From: Streptomyces decoyicus | Lineage (GTDB): Bacteria > Actinomycetota > Actinomycetes > Streptomycetales > Streptomycetaceae | Length of the DNA stretch: 64,000 bases | Direction of reading: 5' to 3' | NCBI RefSeq assembly: GCF_019880305.1 | Contig: NZ_CP082301.1 | Span: 2,108,001-2,172,000, forward strand | Shown: in pieces, positions 1 to 7,419 of the stretch | Layout of the letters: every line of letters starts with the position of its first letter | Numbering within the stretch: the first letter of the stretch is position 1 | Notes under the pieces: generated by a model | The model's input: the letters and a program-made list of their open reading frames with translations, nothing else | What the model was told of the DNA's origin: nothing | The model's database searches: none | Program-made: the position numbers and the translations under genes

Positions 1-1
1 T

Positions 2-352
2 CTCGGCTACGGCGCGGACAGCCGGCGCGGCGAGCCGGCGTACGCGGTGTTCGATATCGCCGTGGACATCGGCGGACAGCTGCGGTGGCTGGATCCGCAG
101 GAGCTGACGGCGGTGCTGGACGGCCGGCTTCCGGTGGTGCCGACGCTGTACAGCGGCCCGTATGAGGCGGGGCTGGTGATGGAGCTGGCCGAGGGCCGCG
201 AAACCCTGTCGGGGCGTGCGGTGCACCCCCGGGAGGGGGTGGTCGTCCGTCCGCTCCGGGACCGCTACAGCGCGGAGCTGGGCGGGCGGGCCATCGCCAA
301 GGTGGTCAGCGGCGCGTATCTGACGCGCAAGGGCGGCACGGAGTACGAGTAG
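2..352 (+). CDS. RNA ligase, C-terminal part (5' truncated by window edge)
   Basis: Only the last 116 residues are visible; the frame is open to the left edge. The segment GREGVVVRP-like (PREGVVVRP) matches motif V of covalent nucleotidyltransferases, and the upstream VDIGG and VPTLYSGPY stretches resemble actinobacterial ATP-dependent RNA ligases. These enzymes seal 3'-OH/5'-phosphate RNA breaks through a lysyl-AMP intermediate. The catalytic lysine (motif I) lies outside the window, so activity cannot be judged. The family call rests on one motif plus general resemblance; a DNA ligase-like nucleotidyltransferase is the alternative. The gene converges on the helicase-accessory gene across a hairpin. 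Confidence 0.6.
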   Translation, partial: LGYGADSRRGEPAYAVFDIAVDIGGQLRWLDPQELTAVLDGRLPVVPTLYSGPYEAGLVMELAEGRETLSGRAVHPREGVVVRPLRDRYSAELGGRAIAKVVSGAYLTRKGGTEYE

Positions 353-358
353 CCCGCC

Positions 359-395
359 CCCGCACTGCGGCCCGTGGTGCGGCCCGCAGTGCGGG
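359..395. terminator. Bidirectional hairpin terminator between convergent genes
   Basis: A 12-bp perfect stem (359-370 with 384-395) and a 13-base loop sit between the RNA ligase stop and the stop of the minus-strand gene. There is no T-run, as is usual for Streptomyces terminators. Confidence 0.6.
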
Positions 396-407
396 CCGGT
401 CACCGGG

Positions 408-2360
408 TCATCTCTCACCTGCCGTCTGAGCCTCCCGGGGTTCCGCCGGGAGCCCCAGGAGGCGGTGGGCGAGGTCCAGTGGTGCGTGGGGGTTGCGGGT
501 GGGGGCGGGCACCTTGGCGCGGTGCGCGGGGAGGCGTTCGACGGTCGTGGTGCCGGTGTCGGATTCCAGGGCCGGGGCGTAGCCCGCAGCGCGCAGCGCG
601 TCCAGGGTGGCGGCCGGCGGGCGGCTGCTGACCAGGACGGTCGGGGCGATGGCGCGCAGTCCGAGGTCGCGCAGGGCACGGTGCGCGGCAAGCTCTTCGA
701 CCAGGGCTTCGTCGTCGGAGCGGATGCAGCAGGCGGCGGACAGGACGCGCATCCGGCCGTGGGAGCGGGCGGCGTCCTGGAGGAGGTAGCCGAGCGGCTG
801 GGGCAGGGTGCCGGTCGCCGAGGCGCGGGTGAGGTCCTCGCGGAGGGTCTCGGCGCTGTGGCCGGCGTCCAGCGCGCGGCGTACGGAGCGGTGGGTGAAG
901 CGCCAGGTCACGGCGTGGCCCTCGGATTCGCGGTCGGCCGCGGAGGCGAGCAGAGCGTCGAGCGCGGCGGCGGGGCGGCCGGGGACGACGGCGGTCAGAT
1001 CGGCCTGGAAGTGGGCCTGTTCGAGGAGCGGCGGGAGCAGATCGGCGAGCGGCTCGTCGAGGGAGCGCGGGTCGGCGAGCAGCGCCCGGCCGAGGGGGGT
1101 GAGGGTGCCGTGGGCGACCAGCCCCAGGCAGGTGGCTTCGTGGAGGGTGTGGGCGGCACGTTCCCCGGCCATCGGCTGGTGGGTGACGGCGAGGGGGCGG
1201 TGCCAGTCCGCTGCCCGGAGGAGGTCCTTCCACGGGGTGCCAGTGCCCGCCTCCGGCTCCGGGGGTTCCGTGAACGGCAGCGGCGGGAGGGGGGCTCCCG
1301 CGCCGAGGGAGACGGTGTCCAGGGCGGCGAGGAGGGCGTGCCGGAGGGCGGGTGCGTGCCGGTCGTGTCCGCGGACCAGGGCGGTCGGGGTCTCACCGAA
1401 CGGGGTGTGGGTGGGGATGTCCCACAGCCCTGACCAGGCGGCCAGGAGCGGGGCGAGGCGTGCGCCGGGCGGGCGGCCGAGCCAGTCGTCGTAGGCGCCG
1501 GTGGGCAGCGCGGTGATGCCGGACGGGCTGCGGGTCAGCGCGATCAGGTCGGCGGCGAGCGTGAGGTCGAGGAGGAGGCGGGTGTGCGGTTCGGTGGCGC
1601 CTGCCGCCTTGGCCAGCCGTTTGATCTCCCGTACGGCCAGCCCGCCCGACTTGCGCAGCGCGGCGGGCTGCGTCGCCAGGGCGGCCAGCAGGCGGTCGAC
1701 GGTGGCGGCGAGGGTGGCCGCGGCGGCCCGTGATTCGTCGTGCGGCGAGGTCGTCGGGGGGAGGGCGGCGGCAGGCGTCGCAGGGGCGGCGGTGTCGTCC
1801 GGGGCGGGCCGCGGGGCGTCCGCGAGGAACGGGCCGAGGTCGTGGGCGGCCAGGAGTTGCGGGGCGCGCGGCGGTACGACGACCGTGCCGTCCTCGGCCG
1901 GCGCGGCGAGTCCGTCGTCGTAGAGGTGGTGCAGCGCGGTTTCCGCGGCGGCGCGCGCGGGTCCGGGCGAGGTGGCTCCGAGGGCGCCGAAGACGTCCTC
2001 GGGCTCGACGGGTTCGGTGGCCAGATGCGCGAAGGACAGCCGGTGCGCCATCAGGGACTGGTAGTCGGCGCCGGGGGCGGGGGCGGCCGGGCCGGGGGCG
2101 TCCCGCCCGGCGCGCTCCTGGCTGATACGGGCGGTGGCGGCGAGCACCTGGATCCGGGGGTGGTCGAGGTGCAGCACCACGTGGTGGAGGGTTTCGTAGG
2201 ACCACAACGCCTGTGCCAGGCCGCGTAGTTCGGTGGGTGCGGGGCGGCGGGCGAGCGGCTCGGCATGCCGGGTGAGGAGCGCGGCGAGCTGTTCGGGGGT
2301 GCGCCGGGCGAGGGACCGGGTGAGTGCGTCGAGACCTTCCACGGCGTTGAGGTTAGTCAT
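408..2360 (-). CDS. Helicase-associated protein with XPB/Ssl2-like N-terminal domain (Helicase_C_3), no helicase core
   Basis: 650 residues. Residues about 445-540 (starting FQADLTAVVPG and running through ADRES, TWRFTHRSVRRALDAG and PLGYLLQDAARSHGRMRV) match the Helicase_C_3 / XPB-Ssl2 N-terminal-like domain (PF13625). No Walker A or DExx motif is present, so this is an accessory or DNA-binding protein, not a helicase. The N-terminal third is alanine-rich helical sequence and the middle has a proline/alanine linker. The ATG overlaps the SWIM gene stop by 4 bases (ATGA), implying translational coupling as the last gene of a three-gene operon. A longer reading of the same frame upstream is a shadow of the SWIM gene. 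The substrate is unknown; a role in DNA transactions with the SNF2 ATPase is inferred. Confidence 0.8.
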   Translation of the reverse strand: MTNLNAVEGLDALTRSLARRTPEQLAALLTRHAEPLARRPAPTELRGLAQALWSYETLHHVVLHLDHPRIQVLAATARISQERAGRDAPGPAAPAPGADYQSLMAHRLSFAHLATEPVEPEDVFGALGATSPGPARAAAETALHHLYDDGLAAPAEDGTVVVPPRAPQLLAAHDLGPFLADAPRPAPDDTAAPATPAAALPPTTSPHDESRAAAATLAATVDRLLAALATQPAALRKSGGLAVREIKRLAKAAGATEPHTRLLLDLTLAADLIALTRSPSGITALPTGAYDDWLGRPPGARLAPLLAAWSGLWDIPTHTPFGETPTALVRGHDRHAPALRHALLAALDTVSLGAGAPLPPLPFTEPPEPEAGTGTPWKDLLRAADWHRPLAVTHQPMAGERAAHTLHEATCLGLVAHGTLTPLGRALLADPRSLDEPLADLLPPLLEQAHFQADLTAVVPGRPAAALDALLASAADRESEGHAVTWRFTHRSVRRALDAGHSAETLREDLTRASATGTLPQPLGYLLQDAARSHGRMRVLSAACCIRSDDEALVEELAAHRALRDLGLRAIAPTVLVSSRPPAATLDALRAAGYAPALESDTGTTTVERLPAHRAKVPAPTRNPHAPLDLAHRLLGLPAEPREAQTAGER

Positions 2361-3907
2361 CGCGCGAGCAGGGTGGTGAGGGCGCCTACGGGGTCGGGGT
2401 CCGCGGGGCCGGTGGGCCACCAGTCCTCGGTGCCGGGCTCGGATTCGTACGGGTACCAGCGGTTGTCGTGGCCGAAGCGGAGCTGGATGCCGCGGTCCGT
2501 GTCGGTGAGGTGGTTGTGGCGCGGGCGCAGGGCCGGGAGGTCGGCGGCGAGGAGGGCGCTGCGGGCCCGGTCGAAGTCGCCGGCCGGAGGGTCCCAGGGG
2601 GTAGCGAGGAGGGCGAGGCCCTCGGGGCCGCCCTGCCGCCAGGCGGCGACGGAGCGGGCCACGTCCGTGGTCGTACGGCCGGTCGCCGCGGCGAGGTCGC
2701 GGTAGAGGGCCCGGGTGGCGGAGGTCAGGCCGGCGGTGGGGTGGGCGGTGGCGGCCAGGCGGATGGCGTCCTCCCACGGGGGCAGCGCGGGGAACGGGCT
2801 GTGGACGGGCGGGCGCCCTCCGCCGTGGCCCGGGGATGCGGTGGCGGAGACGCAGGCGTGGGCGCGGGCCGCGGCATCGGCTGCCAGGAATTCGAGGGCG
2901 GCGGGGTCGAAGGGGAGGGTGTCGCCGTCCGGCAGGGCCGGCGGGTGGCCGGGGCGGGCCGGCGCCGGCAGCGGGGGCGGGAGCGGCGGGCGGGGTCGGT
3001 CGGCAAGCGCCGCCTTGGCCAGGACACCGCCCACCGGCGGGGCGCCCGGCGTCTCGGGCTCCCCGGGGGCAACTCCGGGCGTCACCGGGGCGCTTGGCGC
3101 GGTAACGGCGTCGCGGGTCTCTCCCCCGGCCTCGATGCCGCGACGGTGCCGGGGCGGCCGGGTGGTCGCGGGGGCGTGGGAGTGAGCGTGGGTATGGGCG
3201 TGGGTTTCGCGGGCGGTGTGGGCGGTGTTGCGGCGGGAGAGGTCGTCGAGGAGTTCGCGTTCGCCGCGGCCACGCATCAGCAGCAGGACGAACGGGTCCG
3301 CGTCCAGGAGGCGGGCCACCTGGAAGCAGAGGGCGGCAGCGTGTTTGCAGGGCCTGCCGTGGTCGGGGCACGAGCACCGGGGGACGAGGTCGCCCGGCCC
3401 CGGGAGGAGGCGCACCTCGCCCTCGGCCAGGGCCTGGGGCAGTTTCTTGGCCAGCAGGGCGGTGAGCCGGCCGGGGTCCGCGGCGATGGAGTCCAGGAGG
3501 CCGTCCCACTCCTGGTCGGTGAGGGTCCTGAGGCGGATTTCCGCACTGTAGGGGCGGGGCCTGCTGCCGCGTACGGTGGCGACGATGCGGCCCGGGGTGA
3601 CGTTGATGGTGTCGACATGGCCGTCGCGGGCGTAGGTCCGGCCGCGGGCGAGCCGGGCGCTGTCGAGGGCCGTGGTCTCCAGCGCGTCCAGCCAGGCGCT
3701 GCCCCACCAGGATTCGGCGAACAGCCCGCGGGCGCCGGGCCGGGCCGGCAGGGGCGGGAAGGTGCGCGAGCGGTCTGCGCGGGCCAGCCGGTCCGCGGCG
3801 GCGGCGCGCCCGGTGGTGGGGCGCCCGGTGGTGGGGCGCCCGGTGGTGGGGCGCCCGGTGGTGGGGCGCCCGGTGGTGGGGCGCCCGGTGGTGGGGCGAG
3901 GGGTCAT
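2357..3907 (-). CDS. SWIM zinc finger family protein
   Basis: 516 residues from the ATG at 3907. The zinc-binding SWIM motif CSCPDHGRPCKHAAAL (CxC...CxH) is at about residues 178-193, preceded by the conserved GLFAESWWGSAWLDALE segment. SWIM domains bind nucleic acid or protein, and literature on the family notes bacterial genes next to SWI/SNF ATPases, exactly as here. The N-terminus is six PTTGR-type pentapeptides. The C-terminal half is proline-rich linker then a helical segment ending in LTTLLAR. The start codon overlaps the SNF2 stop and the stop overlaps the next gene's ATG (both ATGA). The longer upstream frame lies inside SNF2 and is not used. Confidence 0.85.
   Translation of the reverse strand: MTPRPTTGRPTTGRPTTGRPTTGRPTTGRPTTGRAAAADRLARADRSRTFPPLPARPGARGLFAESWWGSAWLDALETTALDSARLARGRTYARDGHVDTINVTPGRIVATVRGSRPRPYSAEIRLRTLTDQEWDGLLDSIAADPGRLTALLAKKLPQALAEGEVRLLPGPGDLVPRCSCPDHGRPCKHAAALCFQVARLLDADPFVLLLMRGRGERELLDDLSRRNTAHTARETHAHTHAHSHAPATTRPPRHRRGIEAGGETRDAVTAPSAPVTPGVAPGEPETPGAPPVGGVLAKAALADRPRPPLPPPLPAPARPGHPPALPDGDTLPFDPAALEFLAADAAARAHACVSATASPGHGGGRPPVHSPFPALPPWEDAIRLAATAHPTAGLTSATRALYRDLAAATGRTTTDVARSVAAWRQGGPEGLALLATPWDPPAGDFDRARSALLAADLPALRPRHNHLTDTDRGIQLRFGHDNRWYPYESEPGTEDWWPTGPADPDPVGALTTLLAR
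3811..3900 (-). repeat. Six tandem 15-bp units coding PTTGR repeats
   Basis: Units of cggtggtggggcgcc begin at 3811, 3826, 3841, 3856, 3871 and 3886; only the last differs, at its 3' end. They lie in frame in the first codons of the SWIM gene, so copy-number change would lengthen or shorten a pentapeptide tail without a frameshift. Confidence 0.9.
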
Positions 3908-6852
3908 CCGGGCCTCCGGAGGGAGACGAGGTCGGCCAGTTCGGCATCGGACAGCTCGGTGAGCGCGGTCTCGCCGCCGGAGAGCACAGCGTCGGCGAGC
4001 GCCCTTTTGGCGCTGAGGAGTTGGGCGATGTTGTCCTCGACCGTCCCCTCGGCGATCAGCCGGTGGACCTGGACGGGCTGGGTCTGGCCGATGCGGTACG
4101 CACGGTCGGTGGCCTGCTCCTCCACCGCCGGATTCCACCAGCGGTCGTAGTGGATCACATGGCCCGCGCGGGTCAGGTTCAGTCCGGTGCCCGCCGCCTT
4201 CAGGGACAGCAGGAAGACCGGGGCGTGGCCCGACTGGAAGCGGTCGACCATCCTCTCCCGTTCGGCGACGGGGGTACCGCCGTGGAGGAGCTGTACCGGG
4301 ATGCCGCGGTTGGTCAGATGGCCTTCGAGCAGCCGCGCCATGCCCACGTACTGGGTGAAGATCAAGGTGGCGCCGCCCTCGGCGAGGATGGTGTCCAGGA
4401 GTTCGTCGAGGAGTTCGAGCTTCCCGGAGCGGGCGGCGAGACCGGGGGCGGCCTCCTTGAGGTACTGCGCGGGATGGTTGCAGATCTGCTTGAGGGCGGT
4501 GAGCAGCTTCATGACCAGGCCGCGGCGCGCGATGCCCTCGGAGGTCTCGATCCGGGAGAGGGTCTCGCGGACGACGGCCTGATACAGCGCGGCCTGTTCG
4601 CGCCCGAGCGCCACCGGGTGGTCCGTCTCGGTCTTGGGCGGGAGTTCGGGGGCGATCCCGGGGTCGGACTTCTTCCGGCGCAGGATGAACGGGCGCACCA
4701 GCCTGGCCAGCCGCTCGGCCGCCCGCGGGTCCTCACCACCTTCGACCTCACGGGCGTGCAGCGCACGGAACGTTTTGAGGGAGCCGAGGAGCCCGGGGGT
4801 CGTCCAGTCGAGGAGCGCCCACAACTCGGAGAGGTTGTTCTCCACGGGAGTGCCGGTGAGAGCGATCCGGGCGGGGGCCTCGATGCTGCGCAGCGCCTTG
4901 GCCGTCGAGGAGCGCGGGTTCTTCACGTGCTGGGCCTCATCGGCGACGATCCAGGCCCAGGCCCGCCCGGCGAGTTGGGCGGCGCTGCTGCGCATCGTCC
5001 CGTACGTCGTCAGCACGAAACCGCCCGCCAGGCCGTCGAGGCTGCGGCCGGCGCCGTGGAAGCGGCGTACGGGCGTGCCGGGGGCGAAGCGCTCGATCTC
5101 GCGCTGCCAGTTGCCGAGGAGGGACGCCGGGCAGACCACGAGCACCGGTTCCGCGGGCTGTCGGTGCAGATGCAGCGCGATGACCGTGATGGTCTTGCCC
5201 AGGCCCATGTCGTCGGCGAGGCAGCCGCCGAGGCCCAGGGAGGTCATGGTGTCGAGCCAGGCCATGCCCCGTAGTTGGTAGTCGCGGAGGGTGGCCCGCA
5301 GTCCGGGCGGCTGGGGCAAGGGACGCGCCTCGGTGGTGAGACGGCCGCGCAGCGCGGCGAGAGCCCCCAGCGGCACCACCTCGACCTCCTCGCCGTCCAC
5401 CTCCGTGGTGCCGTTGAGCGTCGCGGCGAGGGCATCGGCCGGCTCCAGGTACCCCAGTTCGCGCTTTCTGGCCTTGCGGACGAGCCCGGGGTCAACCAGG
5501 ACCCACTGGTCGCGCAGTCGGACGACGGGGCGGTGCGCCTCGGCGAGGGCGTCCATCTCCGCCTCGCTCAACGGCACCCCGTCCATGGCCACCTGCCAGC
5601 GGAAATCCAGCAGTTCACGGGTGTCGAAGAAGCCGAAGCCGTCCGCTGACGAGCCCGGCGCCGGGCGCAGCACCGCCGCCGCGGTCAGACCGCGGGTCAG
5701 TTCCCTGGGCCAGTGGACGGTCACTCCCGCGGCGCCCAGGCGTGGCGCTGCCTCCCCCAGCAGCTCGTACAACTCGTCCTCGCTGAGCGCCAGTACGTCG
5801 GGGACGGGCTGCTCCAGGAGGCGGGTGAGCGGCGCCCAGACGCGGGCGGCGCGGCGCAGGGCGAGGAGGGTGTCGATACGGGAGCGCGGTCCGAAGTGGT
5901 CGGGGCCTTCGCCCTCCCACAGTCCGCGGGCGTCGGCGACCAGGGTGGGGTCGGTGAGGCTGTGCACCTGGAGGACCGCAGCCGCCGCACTGCGCTCCTC
6001 GGTACCGCCCGCCCCGCTCTCCTCACCCCTGTCGAAGAGCTTGTGCGCGGCGAGATCGAGACGCAGGGAGAGACGTACACCCGCGTCGACGCCGGCCGCG
6101 AGCTCGGCCGCCCATTCCCGGGCGCCGGGAAGGCGGTGCGGCGCGTTCGCGGCGAACGGGGCGCCGGCCACCAGAGCTGCGGCAGGCGTGCGCGGCAGCG
6201 TGTCGGCGATCGCATCCACATAGAGCCGCACCAGGGCCGCGGGGTCGTGCACCTGGAGCGGGCGGCTGCCGGGGATCGGCACTGCATGGGCGTCGGCGGG
6301 CATGGCGGCCGCGATGGCCCGGAGGTGCGCGATGTCGTCGGGGTCCAGCGGGCCGGCGCGCCAGGCGTCGGTGTCCTCGGCGGTCAGCCCGGGGAGCAGT
6401 CTGCCGCGCGCGGCGAGATGCAGCGCATGCAGGGTGGCCGCGCCCCAGCAGGCGGCGGCCGGGTGGGCGGCCGGATCGTGCCGGGCACGGACCAGCAACG
6501 GGACGGCCTCGGCCAGCGGGAGCAGCAGCGCGGGGACCGTGCGGCTGCGGGCGCCGTTCCCATGACGGCGGGCGACCGTCAGCTGGCCCTGCTCGGCAGC
6601 CCCGCCGATGCCCGGCGCCGTCGCATCATGCCTTCCCCCGGTTTCGGCGTCCGGGAGCGCACCGCCATCGGGCCGCCACAGGGCGATCTTCCCGGCGCGC
6701 GGCGGCTGTCCGGGCAGGAAGACCGCGGCACATCGCCCCAGGGCAGCGCCGCTTCCACCGTCCTTCCCCACGCCCCCGGACCCGGCCGTGGGCGTGGACG
6801 GGCCGCCCCACGGCCGGGACTCCCCTGCCGCCGCCTCCCACCGCCTCGTCAT
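3904..6852 (-). CDS. SNF2-family DEAD/DEAH-box ATPase/helicase
   Basis: 982 residues. The first RecA lobe has Walker A DDMGLGKT (Lys553) and Walker B DEAQ (Asp638-Gln641); the second lobe has GLNLTRAGHVIHYDRWWNPA and RAYRIGQ (about residue 920). These are diagnostic of SWI2/SNF2 ATPases, which translocate on duplex DNA and remodel protein-DNA complexes. The N-terminal half carries the Helicase-associated region typical of bacterial SNF2 proteins. The ATG at 6852 is preferred because AAGGGA sits 5 bases upstream; an in-frame ATG at 6927 would add 25 codons rich in rare third-position A/T codons. First gene of the SNF2-SWIM-Helicase_C_3 operon; its TGA overlaps the SWIM ATG. Confidence 0.9.
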   Translation of the reverse strand: MTRRWEAAAGESRPWGGPSTPTAGSGGVGKDGGSGAALGRCAAVFLPGQPPRAGKIALWRPDGGALPDAETGGRHDATAPGIGGAAEQGQLTVARRHGNGARSRTVPALLLPLAEAVPLLVRARHDPAAHPAAACWGAATLHALHLAARGRLLPGLTAEDTDAWRAGPLDPDDIAHLRAIAAAMPADAHAVPIPGSRPLQVHDPAALVRLYVDAIADTLPRTPAAALVAGAPFAANAPHRLPGAREWAAELAAGVDAGVRLSLRLDLAAHKLFDRGEESGAGGTEERSAAAAVLQVHSLTDPTLVADARGLWEGEGPDHFGPRSRIDTLLALRRAARVWAPLTRLLEQPVPDVLALSEDELYELLGEAAPRLGAAGVTVHWPRELTRGLTAAAVLRPAPGSSADGFGFFDTRELLDFRWQVAMDGVPLSEAEMDALAEAHRPVVRLRDQWVLVDPGLVRKARKRELGYLEPADALAATLNGTTEVDGEEVEVVPLGALAALRGRLTTEARPLPQPPGLRATLRDYQLRGMAWLDTMTSLGLGGCLADDMGLGKTITVIALHLHRQPAEPVLVVCPASLLGNWQREIERFAPGTPVRRFHGAGRSLDGLAGGFVLTTYGTMRSSAAQLAGRAWAWIVADEAQHVKNPRSSTAKALRSIEAPARIALTGTPVENNLSELWALLDWTTPGLLGSLKTFRALHAREVEGGEDPRAAERLARLVRPFILRRKKSDPGIAPELPPKTETDHPVALGREQAALYQAVVRETLSRIETSEGIARRGLVMKLLTALKQICNHPAQYLKEAAPGLAARSGKLELLDELLDTILAEGGATLIFTQYVGMARLLEGHLTNRGIPVQLLHGGTPVAERERMVDRFQSGHAPVFLLSLKAAGTGLNLTRAGHVIHYDRWWNPAVEEQATDRAYRIGQTQPVQVHRLIAEGTVEDNIAQLLSAKRALADAVLSGGETALTELSDAELADLVSLRRPG

Positions 6853-7419
6853 GCCATCCCTTACTTGCTCGTCAATTCTCGGTCGTCGATCTTGGCCATA
6901 GATGCTCGGTCGGTAAGTCTTGGCCATTACGGCTCGGCCGTTACGCCCGGACGCAACACCCACAGCGCCCGCAGCGCCCGCAATGCCTGCCACGGCCGCA
7001 ACGGCTGCCGCGCCCGGTCCGATCCCGGTTTCCTACACCCCGACCTGCGAGTCTACGGACGTACCCGGCACGCCTTCCGCATCCGCCCCTGCCTCCGCAC
7101 CTCCCTTCCGGCACTGGGCGACGCATTGCTTGACGCGCACGCGTGGACCGAACCGTCCCGCGGCCCGCGCACGCTCCTCCCACCGCATGACGCGAAAGGC
7201 GACGCACTGCCCGCCGACCCCGACTCCGCCGCGCGGCACCCGGCCACGCGAGACCGATGGAAGCAGACGGCACTGACAATGCGCCCTGACCAGGCCTTCC
7301 GCGCACCACCCCGAGTTATCCACAGGCCGCACACTTCCCTCTTGCCCTCAGCTCAAAATCCGCTACGGTGAGTGACGTCATCACTCTCGGTAATCAATCG
7401 GCATCGCTGAGGAGCGCTC
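6853..7419. other. Divergent intergenic region, SNF2 operon / UvrD gene
   Basis: About 570 bases between divergent starts. It holds the mini-ORF and a roughly 28-base direct repeat (ctcggtcg...cttggccat near 6878-6899 and 6905-6927) next to the SNF2 start. The part from 6950 to 7330 reads open in several frames but shows no consistent codon bias or family match, so I call no gene there. The stretch just before 7420 (7330-7400) is relatively AT-rich and likely carries the helicase promoter. Confidence 0.5.
6861..6899 (-). CDS. Possible 12-residue leader peptide upstream of SNF2 gene
   Basis: ATG at 6899 reads MAKIDDRELTSK and stops at a TAA whose bases merge into the AAGGGA ribosome site of the SNF2 gene, ending 8 bases before its ATG. 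The first bases ATGGCCAAGA are duplicated 28 bases further upstream (6918-6927), giving a second possible start in another frame. Codons in this mini-ORF are more Streptomyces-like than those of the alternative SNF2 extension. Too short to prove by sequence. Confidence 0.25.
   Translation of the reverse strand: MAKIDDRELTSK

Noticed and set aside
3811..3900. CRISPR-like repeats
   Set aside because: Units are contiguous 15-mers without spacers and lie in a coding frame.
408..3947. One 1179-residue minus-strand reading frame
   Set aside because: The first half is in the wrong frame of the SWIM gene (Pro/Arg-rich nonsense); only the part after the ATG at 2360 has domain similarity.
6941..7371. 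Several open frames between the SNF2 and UvrD genes
   Set aside because: No frame shows steady third-position G/C bias, ribosome sites or family similarity.
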